Shown here: positions 9,147 to 16,997 of the stretch, in pieces
Layout of the letters: every line of letters starts with the position of its first letter
How positions within the stretch are numbered: position 1 is the stretch's first letter
Source of the DNA: Alphaproteobacteria bacterium
Lineage (GTDB): Bacteria; Pseudomonadota; Alphaproteobacteria; Rhizobiales; JAKIUO01
Direction of reading: 5' to 3'
DNA length: 33,426 nucleotides
Assembly (NCBI GenBank): GCA_024279115.1
Contig: JAJRRW010000012.1
Span: 1-33,426 of the forward strand
Made by a program: the position numbers and the translations under genes
The notes under the pieces: generated by a model
The model's input: the letters and a program-made list of their open reading frames with translations, nothing else
Database searches by the model: none
What the model was told of the DNA's origin: nothing

Positions 9147-9303
9147 CACAACAGCTCTATTCATCACTAAGTTTAATTCGTCATCGCCAATTTCGTTTGT
9201 CATTTTCGCGCGGGTGGGGATCCGCACCCACAGCCCCTGCGGATTAAATTCTCAATTTGAGGACTGCCTGTTTGGCAATTTGACAAAGCGCGGAGTGTGG
9301 TTC

Positions 9304-9346
9304 CCCGTCTGCGCGGAGGACATACTTACTTATAGCGGCAGACGGG
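9304..9346. other. Inverted repeat between helicase and S4 genes
   Basis: CCCGTCTGC (9304-9312) and GCAGACGGG (9338-9346) are perfect 9-bp arms around 25 nt, just beyond the helicase stop. There is no T tract on either strand. It could stabilise the mRNA end or mark a processing site. Confidence 0.4.
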
Positions 9347-9373
9347 CAGGCTGGCAATTGATCGCTTTGATCG

Positions 9374-12277
9374 TTATTTTTTCTTTTTTTCCAACTGTTT
9401 TTTTAAATCACCAAGCGCTGCGAAGGGGCTGTCTGGGTCGGCCCGGCGAGGTTTGGGACGTGGGCGGTTAGGGGCGTTTTGGCCAGGTCTTTGTTCCTTG
9501 CGGCCCTTGCCTTTAAAGTCTGCATTGTTCGATCGTCTTGATTGGCCTTTGCGTCCCGATTTATCCTTGTGCCCTGACTTGTCCTTGTGGGATGAGCGAC
9601 TGTCCTGGCCGCTTTGGCGTTGAGGGCGCGAAAATTGCTGGCGTTTGGGGCGCCAGATTTCTTCGAACTGGTCCGGGGCGGGCTTCGCTGGTTCTGATGG
9701 CATTTCTGGGATGGTGACAAAGTTCTGGAGCGCTGTGAGTGCTGCTCTGGAGGCCTTTTTTGCATCATCGCTGTCAGTTTTGACGAAGATTTTCTTGCGT
9801 TCAACCGCAAATCCAAGGGCTGGTAAAATGTCTTTCATCTCATCCCAGCTGCAGCCAAGGATCGACAGCATGTCAGCTTGCACCAAGAAGCCGCCATTGC
9901 CGGTTGCTCCAACCGGCTGCGGGTCCGTGCTTTTTTGGGCGCGCCAGATAATCAGCGGCCTGATTTGCTGATCGAGACGTTCCAGCATATCCATGCGTAC
10001 GACGCGGGGACCGCAGGGCTGGAAGCCGGCGGTGCGGTAAAACTGCTCGGGCAGTTTCTTGTCATTGATATCAGAGGTCAGGCCCGCGCGCGGCGCATCA
10101 GGCAAATCATAGGGTTCAATATTGTTGGAGCGCTCATAAAGCGCCCAGAACAACAGCAAAAGTTCGGAAGCCGCCGGCTTTAAAAGGCTTGGCACGAAGA
10201 CATTAAAAGCGCCAAACCGCACGCCATATTTGCGCAATTGCTTGCGGGCCGGTTGATCGAGCAGACGCAGATCCTGGGTAATATCTATTCTTTTCAGACT
10301 ACCAAAATTTTCGATCAGCTGAAAAGCGATACCGCGCGACAGGCCGGTAATATCGCTGGCGGTTTGCAATTCCACCAGCGGTTTGAGAACCTCGCCGACC
10401 AGCGCGCCGAGCCATGTTTCAAGGCGTTTGAGGATGCGCTCCTTGTCGCTTGTTGCCAGATGTTCATCGGAAAACAGGTGCGGCGTGGGAGCCAGCACAT
10501 TTTCGCTGCGATCCAGCCGCCCGATCAGCTCCCCGTCGAACAAGATATTGCCGGTGCGCGACAAAGAAAAGGCGCTGTCCTTGGAACCGATCAGCTGTTC
10601 GGCTTTTTTGGCCAGTTCTCCCGCCAGGATCTTGGCGGCAGCATGGCGCACGGCCTTGCCCTGTAGCCCCTCGGCGCTGCCATCTGGCGCGTAACAAAAA
10701 CCATTTAAACGGCCCACAAAATGTTTCTCCACGTAAATATCACCCTTCTTGTCGATCTCGGCAAACAGCTCTTCCTTATCCCGCAAGCGGCGCATCAAAG
10801 CCGAGGTACGCCGATCAACAAAACGCTGTGTCAGTTTCGAATGCAAGGCATCCGATAATCGGTCTTCTATCGCATGTGTGCGCTGTTGCCAACTTTTTGG
10901 ATCATCCAGCCAATCTGCGCGGCTTGAAACCGCCGTCCAGGTGCGGACATGGGCGATGCGATTGGCCAATGTATCTATGTCACCGGTAATATTATCGGCA
11001 TGGGCCACCTGATCTTCAAACCAGGTGTCGGGAATGACCCCGGCATCACTCATGATATACTTGTATATGGCTGCAATAATGTCCGCATGTTGTTGAGGGG
11101 ATACATTGCGGTAGTCTGGCAATTGGCACACATCCCACAAGCGTTGCAGCGATTGCTCGTCGTTTGCCAGCATTTGCACATCAAGATCCTTGGACAGGGC
11201 CTCAAGGGCGAGCATATCGTCGCTGATACGGCTTTTGACAAGATGGGGCTTGTCAGGCGCAAGGGTCAGGCAATTTCGCAAGGCGTCAAGGGATGAAAAA
11301 TCCAGCTTGCTATTGCGCCATTGCAAGGCCTTGAGAGGCGCAAAGTGATGGTTCTCCAGTTGATCGACAAGGCCTTGTTCGAAGGGCTCTACATTGCCCG
11401 TGACGCCAAAAGTGCCATCATTGAGGTGGCGGCCCGCGCGCCCGGCAATCTGCGCAAGTTCGGCGGGCAGCAGGGTGCGAAACTGCATCCCGTCAAATTT
11501 GCGGGCTCCGGCAAAAGCCACGTGATCGACATCGAGGTTAAGCCCCATGCCAATGGCGTCGGTGGCAACGATAAAATCAACATCCCCCGATTGATAAAGC
11601 TCCACCTGGGCGTTTCTGGTGCGCGGTGACAAGGCTCCCATGACAACCGCTGCGCCGCCCCGCTGGCGACGGATCAGCTCGGCAATGGCGTACACATCGG
11701 AGGCCGAAAAAGCCACAATGGCGGTGCGTCGTGGCAGTCGCGATATTTTCTTTTGTCCAGCGTAGGAGAGTTTTGAGAGTCTTGGCCGCGAGACAATATT
11801 GCAATTGGGTACAAGCTTTTGAATGATCCCCATCATGGTGTCGGCGCCCAGCAGCAAGGTCTCAAGATTGCCACGCATATGAATGATGCGGTCGGTGAAC
11901 ACATGCCCGCGCTCGGGGTCGGCAGCCAGCTGCACCTCGTCAATGGCAACGAGATCGACCTTGATGTCGCGCGGCATGGCCTCGACGGTACAGACATAAT
12001 AGCGCGGATTTTCGGGTTTTATTTTTTCTTCACCGGTGATCAGGGCGACATTTTCAGGCGCGGTGCGCGTGCATAATTTGTCATAGACCTCACGCGCCAG
12101 CAGGCGCAGGGGAAGACCGATCATGCCGCTGCCATGCCCCAGCATGCGCTCGATGGCGAGATGGGTTTTTCCGGTATTGGTCGGCCCCAACACGGCGGTG
12201 ACGTGGCGCGCCGGTGCCGCTTGTTGGGCGGAGGCCTTGAAGGGGGATATATGGTTGCTAGTCCTGGTCAAGAACAC
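9374..12277 (-). CDS. SUV3-like superfamily 2 RNA helicase
   Basis: ATP-dependent helicase of the SUV3/mitochondrial-degradosome type found across alphaproteobacteria. Walker A is GPTNTGKT (residues 31-38), the DExH-type motif is DEVQL (113-117), motif V is TDAIGMGLNLDV and motif VI is QIAGRAGR; these place both RecA domains within the first ~330 residues. A long C-terminal region follows, ending in about 90 very basic residues with HKDKSG-type repeats and PRPKPRR, probably an RNA-binding tail. The first start is a GTG at 12277, but GAGG is only a few bases before it; TTG at 12271 is better spaced, so the N-terminus is uncertain by a few residues. It lies between the NUDIX and S4 genes in one direction. 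The RNA-turnover role is by family analogy. Confidence 0.88.
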   Translation of the reverse strand: MFLTRTSNHISPFKASAQQAAPARHVTAVLGPTNTGKTHLAIERMLGHGSGMIGLPLRLLAREVYDKLCTRTAPENVALITGEEKIKPENPRYYVCTVEAMPRDIKVDLVAIDEVQLAADPERGHVFTDRIIHMRGNLETLLLGADTMMGIIQKLVPNCNIVSRPRLSKLSYAGQKKISRLPRRTAIVAFSASDVYAIAELIRRQRGGAAVVMGALSPRTRNAQVELYQSGDVDFIVATDAIGMGLNLDVDHVAFAGARKFDGMQFRTLLPAELAQIAGRAGRHLNDGTFGVTGNVEPFEQGLVDQLENHHFAPLKALQWRNSKLDFSSLDALRNCLTLAPDKPHLVKSRISDDMLALEALSKDLDVQMLANDEQSLQRLWDVCQLPDYRNVSPQQHADIIAAIYKYIMSDAGVIPDTWFEDQVAHADNITGDIDTLANRIAHVRTWTAVSSRADWLDDPKSWQQRTHAIEDRLSDALHSKLTQRFVDRRTSALMRRLRDKEELFAEIDKKGDIYVEKHFVGRLNGFCYAPDGSAEGLQGKAVRHAAAKILAGELAKKAEQLIGSKDSAFSLSRTGNILFDGELIGRLDRSENVLAPTPHLFSDEHLATSDKERILKRLETWLGALVGEVLKPLVELQTASDITGLSRGIAFQLIENFGSLKRIDITQDLRLLDQPARKQLRKYGVRFGAFNVFVPSLLKPAASELLLLFWALYERSNNIEPYDLPDAPRAGLTSDINDKKLPEQFYRTAGFQPCGPRVVRMDMLERLDQQIRPLIIWRAQKSTDPQPVGATGNGGFLVQADMLSILGCSWDEMKDILPALGFAVERKKIFVKTDSDDAKKASRAALTALQNFVTIPEMPSEPAKPAPDQFEEIWRPKRQQFSRPQRQSGQDSRSSHKDKSGHKDKSGRKGQSRRSNNADFKGKGRKEQRPGQNAPNRPRPKPRRADPDSPFAALGDLKKQLEKKKK

Positions 12278-12363
12278 TGCCTCGGGTTGATTTTTTGGGG
12301 GTCGCTTGGTTGGGGTTGGTCAAATAATAGTGGACGGCCAGGGCTCAGCAGATTTGCGCGACC

Positions 12364-12831
12364 CTAAAACGACGCGCTGATCTTGGCTTCGAGTTGCGCC
12401 CTTTTCCTTTTGCGGCCCGGGTCGAAACGACGGATCAGCGTGGCCAGTTTTTTTTCCTCGATCAGCAGGGCCGCTTTTTTCAATTTCAACCAGCGCAGTT
12501 GACGCTGCCCTTTTTCTGGAAAATCGAGATGTTGGGCGGTCACTTTCATGGCGAATACATCGACATCGCAAATGATACTCTCGCCATTGTCGAGCCGTTT
12601 TACATAGTCAAAACTGCCGATTTGCTGTTTGCCGACCCGCCCCTTGAGACCAGCCTCTTCAAAGGCTTCGAGTGCGGCAAGTTTGGAGGGGGCGAGCTGG
12701 TCTTCGGGCCAGCCTTTCGGGATGATCCAGCGCTTTGAGCGGCGGCGCGTGATCAGCAGCACTTCGATATGGTCGCGAAAAACAATATAGGGGAGTGCTG
12801 CATACTGTTTTTTTGTTTTCATTCCAGCCAT
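12364..12831 (-). CDS. NUDIX hydrolase, diadenosine/diphosphoinositol-phosphatase-like
   Basis: A 155-residue NUDIX pyrophosphohydrolase. The NUDIX box lies at residues 40-62 (KGWP....LEAFEEAGL): G40, E55, E58, E59 and G61 are present, while the usual RE dipeptide is LE and the first Glu is Leu. That degenerate form with KGWP is seen in small DIPP-like enzymes that cleave diphosphoinositol polyphosphates or diadenosine polyphosphates, so activity is likely but the substrate is unknown. The C-terminus is basic (RRFDPGRKRKRAQLEAKI). MKTKKQ at 12822 is an alternative start. The gene sits between the DUF3108 and helicase genes, all leftward, with short gaps. Confidence 0.88.
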   Translation of the reverse strand: MAGMKTKKQYAALPYIVFRDHIEVLLITRRRSKRWIIPKGWPEDQLAPSKLAALEAFEEAGLKGRVGKQQIGSFDYVKRLDNGESIICDVDVFAMKVTAQHLDFPEKGQRQLRWLKLKKAALLIEEKKLATLIRRFDPGRKRKRAQLEAKISASF

Positions 12832-12860
12832 ATATATAACCGCTCAATGATCGCCAACAA

Positions 12861-13745
12861 TTATCGTACGAGCGCAATCTGGCGGCCGCTTGCATTGCGA
12901 ATGTCAAAGCGGGCAAGATTGGCTTCGGCTGTCCCAACGGGCAGGGGCAGGAGGAAGCGGTAAGGTGCATAATTTCGGCTTTTTGGCAGTGGCATCAGCC
13001 ATAGTTCAATGCCCTTGGATTTGGTCATGAACTTGACGTCTTTTTTGTGCCGCTTATAGCCGGCAATGGGTTGATAGCGGACCCGGCAAATGATCACCGG
13101 ACCAGCATAGCCACCCGATTGACTGCGGTTGACGCGAACGGAGCGCTTGTAGGACAGTTTCAGATTAAATCGCTGTTTGCCATCATAGATCGGAATAGTG
13201 TTGGCACAGGCCGAGCGGTGGGATTTGCCCTGGCGCGAGATCAGCATGATGGCGCTCATGGGATCCATGACCCGTTTCAGATGAGCGCTTTTGACCTGCA
13301 CATATTCGCGCGACAATTTTTTATCGGGGACACTGACCACGCGGCTGACGCGATTCCCAGAAAAGGTCATGTCGATTTTGCCGGCCTTTTTACCATTGCT
13401 GAAGGCGAAATAATAATTATCAGGAAGGGGCTTGCGATTGCGCACAGATCCCGTTGTGCGGGTGACACCGCGCCAACTCAAGGATTTGAAAATGGAGCCA
13501 AGCAGTGGAACCGACAATTTGGTGTTCGATTCCATGACATAGGTGCGACCCTTGACGGTTGACTTGAACTTGAGCTTGCCCAGTGCAATGCCGTTATATT
13601 TTATATGGTAGGTGGCGCTGACATTGGAATCAACAAGCTGAGCAGAGGCGTTCGTGCTGATCGTCACCGATAGTATCGCTCCCAGTAACAGGGCTGATCC
13701 ACTTTTCAAAGCGCTCATCGCGGCAGGGGTAAAAGAAACAGCCAT
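12861..13745 (-). CDS. Exported DUF3108 domain protein
   Basis: A 294-residue protein with a long Sec signal (hydrophobic core SALLLGAILSVTIS, cleavage after NASA near residue 35). The mature part matches DUF3108: YHIKYNGIALGKLKFKSTVKGRTYVMESNTKLS near the start, DNYYFAFSNGKKAGKIDMTF in the middle, and an IPIYDGKQRFNLKLSY strand, giving a beta-rich periplasmic fold. The function is not established. ATG 13745 is chosen over the upstream in-frame TTG 13754 because GGAG lies about 9 nt before it. It is divergent from rpmB, a neighbour pair I recall from other Rhizobiales, and probably heads the leftward NUDIX/helicase unit. Confidence 0.88.
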   Translation of the reverse strand: MAVSFTPAAMSALKSGSALLLGAILSVTISTNASAQLVDSNVSATYHIKYNGIALGKLKFKSTVKGRTYVMESNTKLSVPLLGSIFKSLSWRGVTRTTGSVRNRKPLPDNYYFAFSNGKKAGKIDMTFSGNRVSRVVSVPDKKLSREYVQVKSAHLKRVMDPMSAIMLISRQGKSHRSACANTIPIYDGKQRFNLKLSYKRSVRVNRSQSGGYAGPVIICRVRYQPIAGYKRHKKDVKFMTKSKGIELWLMPLPKSRNYAPYRFLLPLPVGTAEANLARFDIRNASGRQIALVR

Positions 13746-13814
13746 AAGGGCCAAACTCCAGATTTTATGGTCAGGACGGTAATTCCTGTATTGAGTATAT
13801 CGTAAACGTGGTTA

Positions 13815-13843
13815 ATTAAGGCCATAAAAGTTTATTTGGTCAA
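13815..13843 (-). promoter_or_regulatory. Possible promoter of the DUF3108-led unit
   Basis: On the minus strand TTGACC (13838-13843), 17-nt spacer, CTTAAT (13815-13820), about 70 nt before the DUF3108 ATG. A moderate match to the housekeeping consensus. Confidence 0.4.
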
Positions 13844-13943
13844 TTGTATGGCTGATGGTTTTTGGGGATATTTTGCGTTACTGGCCGCTTTTTTCAGTAT
13901 TTGCAGGAGAATATGTGCAGTTGTTTCAAGGTGTTTCTTAAGG

Positions 13944-13980
13944 CTTGACGGCATCGGTCCGGCCCACTATATATTGGGCC
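13944..13980 (+). promoter_or_regulatory. rpmB promoter, exact alphaproteobacterial consensus, with a palindrome over the -10
   Basis: CTTGAC (13944-13949), exactly 17 nt, CTATAT (13967-13972) equals the housekeeping consensus known from Sinorhizobium. The -10 is framed by GGCCCA (13961-13966) and TGGGCC (13975-13980), a perfect 6-bp inverted repeat around CTATATAT, which could be an operator. Transcription should start near 13979-13981. Confidence 0.8.
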
Positions 13981-13984
13981 TTAT

Positions 13985-14012
13985 CCCGTGAGGTTATTCG
14001 CGGGTTTTTTTT
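13985..14012 (+). terminator. Promoter-proximal hairpin with T8, possible rpmB leader attenuator
   Basis: CCCGTG (13985-13990), loop AGGTTATT, CGCGGG (13999-14004) with one G-T pair, then eight T. It begins about five bases after the predicted transcript start, so default termination would release an RNA of only ~30 nt. It sits on the rpmB strand, 140 nt before the gene; no other plus-strand gene precedes it for several kilobases. Confidence 0.6.
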
Positions 14013-14150
14013 GTTTCATGGTGTTTGATGGCGAAATAAACCCGAAGTCGAAATTGCGGAGAATTACCAGTCATAAAATATGGCCAGCGATCGAAGAGCA
14101 GATCTTTTGGCGATCAGTGGTCAGAACTTAAAGTAACGGAGCGAATTATC

Positions 14151-14444
14151 ATGTCGAGGGTGTGCGAACTTTCTGGCAAAGGGGTTATGAGCGGCAATAA
14201 TGTGTCTCATGCCAAAAACAGAACGCGGCGTCGTTTCTTGCCAAATCTGTGTCAGGTTTCACTGGCCAGCGATGTGTTGGGACGCTCGTTCAGCTTGCGT
14301 ATCAGCGCCCGTGCCTTGCGCTCGGTTGAGCATCGCGGTGGTCTTGATCCCTATCTGCTTAAGGCAAGTGATCTTGAATTGTCGCTAAATGCCAGACGCA
14401 TCAAACGTGAAATCAAAAAGAAAACGGCAGCTGCTGCAAGCTAG
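14151..14444 (+). CDS. rpmB: Large-subunit ribosomal protein bL28
   Basis: Structural protein of the 50S subunit. The 97-residue product opens [29 protein letters not shown], the signature N-terminus of bL28, and continues with [35 protein letters not shown] and a basic Lys-rich C-terminus, the usual length for alphaproteobacteria. GGAG lies 10 nt before the ATG. It stands alone on the plus strand behind a consensus promoter and a short terminator-like hairpin in its ~170-nt leader. The foldback element at 14497 follows. Confidence 0.97.
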   Translation: MSRVCELSGKGVMSGNNVSHAKNRTRRRFLPNLCQVSLASDVLGRSFSLRISARALRSVEHRGGLDPYLLKASDLELSLNARRIKREIKKKTAAAAS

Positions 14445-14496
14445 TTTGTGGCGTTTTCGACCTCTTTACAAGATATGCGGTCCCGTCTGGCTCTCG

Positions 14497-14652
14497 GTCA
14501 TAAACTCATAGATGGTTTTGGACTGTGTTGATCTGATTGCTGTCAGCTTGAGAGGGGAATTTGTGCGTTGGGATTCTCCAATAATCAAATTGCTCGCTTA
14601 AACTGCTGACCATTGGGGCAACACAGTGTAAATCCGTTTATGAGTCTATGAC
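14497..14652. repeat. 156-bp foldback (MITE-like) element between rpmB and the methyltransferase gene
   Basis: The left arm 14497-14547 (starting GTCATAAACTCATAGATGG) is a near match to the reverse complement of the right arm 14605-14652 (starting GTCATAGACTCATAAACGG when reversed). Shared blocks are GTCATA, ACTCATA, ACTGTGTTG and GTCAGC. Pairing continues more weakly inward (AATTTG 14559-14564 with CAAATT 14586-14591). Similarity stops sharply outside the arms. No target duplication is evident. No gene inside. Confidence 0.65.
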
Positions 14653-14685
14653 TTGGTGTCATGACCTTACCGTGGAGAAAAAGTC

Positions 14686-16014
14686 ATGCGTCCGGCTGGT
14701 CGGCTTGAAGCTGCAATCACAATCCTTGAAAATCATGCGCAAGCGCAATATCCCGCCCGGCTGGTCCTGTCCACCTGGGCGAGGGGCAACCGCTTTGCCG
14801 GCAGTAAAGACCGCGCCGCCATTGCCAATCTGGTGTTTGATGTGTTGCGGCGCTCAACCTCCCATGCGGCGTTTATGGGTAGCAGCAAGCCTCGTTCGTT
14901 GGCACTGGCCGCTTTTCTGGATGGCTGGGGCTATACGCTGGAGGAACTCGGCGAGATGTGCGATGGCGGGCAATATGCGCCGCAACCTTTGAGCGAGGAT
15001 GAGCGCGCCGGGCTCACTCGTTTGCTGGAAAGCCAAAGTCCTGATAGTGCCCTCGCTGGCTCCTCTGCTGGCTCTCTTGCTGCCGCAATGGCCGATGTGC
15101 CTGCCTGGATTTACCCCTCTTTTGAACGAGCATTTGGTGAGCGTTCCTTGGTTGAGGGGCAGGCTCTGGCGGTGCGCGCTCCCATCGACCTGCGGGTCAA
15201 TCGGCTGAAAATAAAACGATCTACCCTGCTGAAAAAGCTCGAGGAATATGGACCCGAGGCGCCAGATGATCTGGCCGATATTGTGCGTATTCCCGCATCT
15301 GTTGGCGCGCAAAAAAGCCCGCGTCTTGATATGCTGGACGCCTATCACAAGGGCTGGTTTGAGATCCAGGATATGGGGTCGCAAATGGTCTCGGTCCTGA
15401 GCGGTGCCAAGGCGGGCATGCAGGTGCTTGATCTTTGCGCAGGCTCGGGAGGCAAGACGCTGGCCATGGCGGCCTTGATGGAAAATCGCGGGCAAATTCA
15501 TGCCTATGACAATGAAGAGAAGCGATTATCGCCGATCAGCGAACGTCTGCATCGCGCCGGTGCTCACAATGTCAAAATACTACCCTCCAACAATCAAGGG
15601 GTGCTCGACAAGCTCAATGACAAGATGGATGTGGTGCTGGTCGATACTCCTTGTACGGGATCTGGCACCTGGCGGCGCAAGCCAGACAGCAAATGGCGTT
15701 TGACGCAAGCGCAACTTGACGAGCGTCTGCTGGAACAAAAAGCCGTTTTGAGCCAGGGGGCCAAAGCGGTTAAGCCGGGAGGGCGGATGATTTATGTGAC
15801 CTGTTCGCTCCTGCCCCAGGAAAACGGTGATCAGGTTGCCTCATTCCTTGAGGCGCATCCTGGATTTTCACTTATCTCTCCCGAGCAGATCTGGAGCCAA
15901 GCGCAAAGCGCCCCTCTGCCTGCTTCGGCAATTTCGGGCGATAATATGCTGCAATTGACGCCGGCTCACAATGGCACAGACGGCTTCTTCGTGGCAATTT
16001 TGCAAAAATCCTAG
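14686..16014 (+). CDS. RsmB/NOP-family rRNA cytosine-C5 methyltransferase
   Basis: SAM-dependent RNA m5C methyltransferase, 442 residues, probably acting on 16S rRNA. The SAM-binding motif I is VLDLCAGSGGKTLAM (around residue 247); the two catalytic cysteines characteristic of the NOP/RsmB family are in VLVDTPCTGSGTWRRKP and YVTCSLLPQENGDQV. The N-terminal ~170 residues match the alphaproteobacterial form (RLVLSTWARGNRFAGSKDRAAIANLVFDVLRR), which is shorter than E. coli RsmB. GGAG lies about 10 nt before the ATG. The exact modified base cannot be told from sequence, so no symbol is given. Confidence 0.93.
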   Translation: MRPAGRLEAAITILENHAQAQYPARLVLSTWARGNRFAGSKDRAAIANLVFDVLRRSTSHAAFMGSSKPRSLALAAFLDGWGYTLEELGEMCDGGQYAPQPLSEDERAGLTRLLESQSPDSALAGSSAGSLAAAMADVPAWIYPSFERAFGERSLVEGQALAVRAPIDLRVNRLKIKRSTLLKKLEEYGPEAPDDLADIVRIPASVGAQKSPRLDMLDAYHKGWFEIQDMGSQMVSVLSGAKAGMQVLDLCAGSGGKTLAMAALMENRGQIHAYDNEEKRLSPISERLHRAGAHNVKILPSNNQGVLDKLNDKMDVVLVDTPCTGSGTWRRKPDSKWRLTQAQLDERLLEQKAVLSQGAKAVKPGGRMIYVTCSLLPQENGDQVASFLEAHPGFSLISPEQIWSQAQSAPLPASAISGDNMLQLTPAHNGTDGFFVAILQKS

Positions 16015-16046
16015 TTTTTTCTCGCTCTTTTTCCATGTCGGGATCT

Positions 16047-16112
16047 GCCATTTGGCGCACTTTTTGCTGCCATTCGGCACGGTTTTTGCTACTATTTTGC
16101 ACGGCGGGGAAT
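16047..16112 (+). promoter_or_regulatory. Tandem ~22-bp repeat forming two sigma-54-like -24/-12 elements
   Basis: Two adjacent units begin GCCATT.GGC.C and end TTTTTGCT (18 of 22 positions shared), and a third degraded unit follows (ACTATTTTGCACGG). Each of the first two has GG (16054-16055; 16076-16077) and GC (16066-16067; 16088-16089) exactly 10 nt apart. The second, CGGCACG-N4-TTGCT, differs from the consensus TGGCACG-N4-TTGCW at one base. A start near 16101 would leave a short leader with GGAGGG and ATG 16132. Confidence 0.45.
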
Positions 16113-16131
16113 GAGAGGAGGGTGTTTGTCT

Positions 16132-16887
16132 ATGCTGGTACAAAAAGTCAAAGGGGCGGTGAAGTCTGTCCTGCCTGCCTCTGCCCTGGCATTGCGGCGG
16201 CGCTTCAAGCGCTATGCGCGCTCTTTTCGAGATCAAAACCTTCCCCTCGAACAAGTGTTTTCGGATATTTATAAAAAAAACCTCTGGGGAGGAGAAGCTG
16301 GAGAGTTTTGTTCTGGAGAAGGATCATCGCTCAAAACCAATGCGGTCTATTGCCAATATGTGACAGAATTTATTGCCCGCCACCAAATCAAACGCGTGCT
16401 GGATGTCGGCTGTGGAGATTTTCAGGTCAGCAGCAAAATCGTTGATCCAGGTTTTGAGTATGTCGGGCTTGATGTGGTGGAGCCGTTGATCGCCAGCAAT
16501 CAGCAAAAATTTGGCAAGCAACATATAAGTTTCCAATGTCTTGATGTGACGGTCGATGAGCTGCCACAGGCCGACCTGATTTTGATCCGGGAAGTTTTGC
16601 AGCATCTCTCCAATCAACAGATCAACACCATTCTTGAGAAAATCAAGCATGTTCCTTATGCCATTATCACCGAATATCAGCCGCAGCGTGACCATTTGCG
16701 GTCCGTCAATATCGACAAGCCGCATGGGATGGATACCAGGATCTGGGACCATTCGGGCATCTATCTGGAGGCCCCGCCATTTTCAGTGCCAGGGGTCGAG
16801 ATTGTTCTGGAAAGCGCCATTGAGGACTATCTGGTCCATCCCGGCGAGCGACTGGTTACATACCTGCTTCGGCACAAATCAAAATAA
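16132..16887 (+). CDS. Class I SAM-dependent methyltransferase
   Basis: A 251-residue methyltransferase of unknown substrate. Motif I is VLDVGCGDF (around residue 91), followed by an acidic residue ending the next strand (YVGLDVVEP) and a motif IV-like DLILIREVLQHLS, typical of the Methyltransf_11/23 fold. The first ~50 residues are basic. ATG 16132 is preferred to an in-frame ATG at 16111 because GGAGGG (16116-16121) fits only the later one. The tandem -24/-12-like repeat lies just upstream, suggesting it may be transcribed apart from the RNA methyltransferase gene before it. Confidence 0.85.
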   Translation: MLVQKVKGAVKSVLPASALALRRRFKRYARSFRDQNLPLEQVFSDIYKKNLWGGEAGEFCSGEGSSLKTNAVYCQYVTEFIARHQIKRVLDVGCGDFQVSSKIVDPGFEYVGLDVVEPLIASNQQKFGKQHISFQCLDVTVDELPQADLILIREVLQHLSNQQINTILEKIKHVPYAIITEYQPQRDHLRSVNIDKPHGMDTRIWDHSGIYLEAPPFSVPGVEIVLESAIEDYLVHPGERLVTYLLRHKSK

Positions 16888-16997
16888 CAAAAAATTCAAC
16901 CGATTGTACGGGACTAACCCGTTGCCATGAGATAAGCTTGGCTCAATAAAATCATTTGTGTGTCGATGAGAGTAATATTAATCAATAAGCATGCGCT

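Larger units (their letters stand above)
13746..14150. other. Divergent regulatory region between DUF3108 gene and rpmB
   Basis: No gene. It contains a possible minus-strand promoter (13815-13843), the copy of ATGGTCAGGAC at 13767-13777, the strong rpmB promoter (13944-13972) with its palindrome, and the hairpin plus T tract at 13985-14012. The remaining ~140 nt before rpmB show nothing obvious except GGAG about 10 nt before the ATG. Confidence 0.6.
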
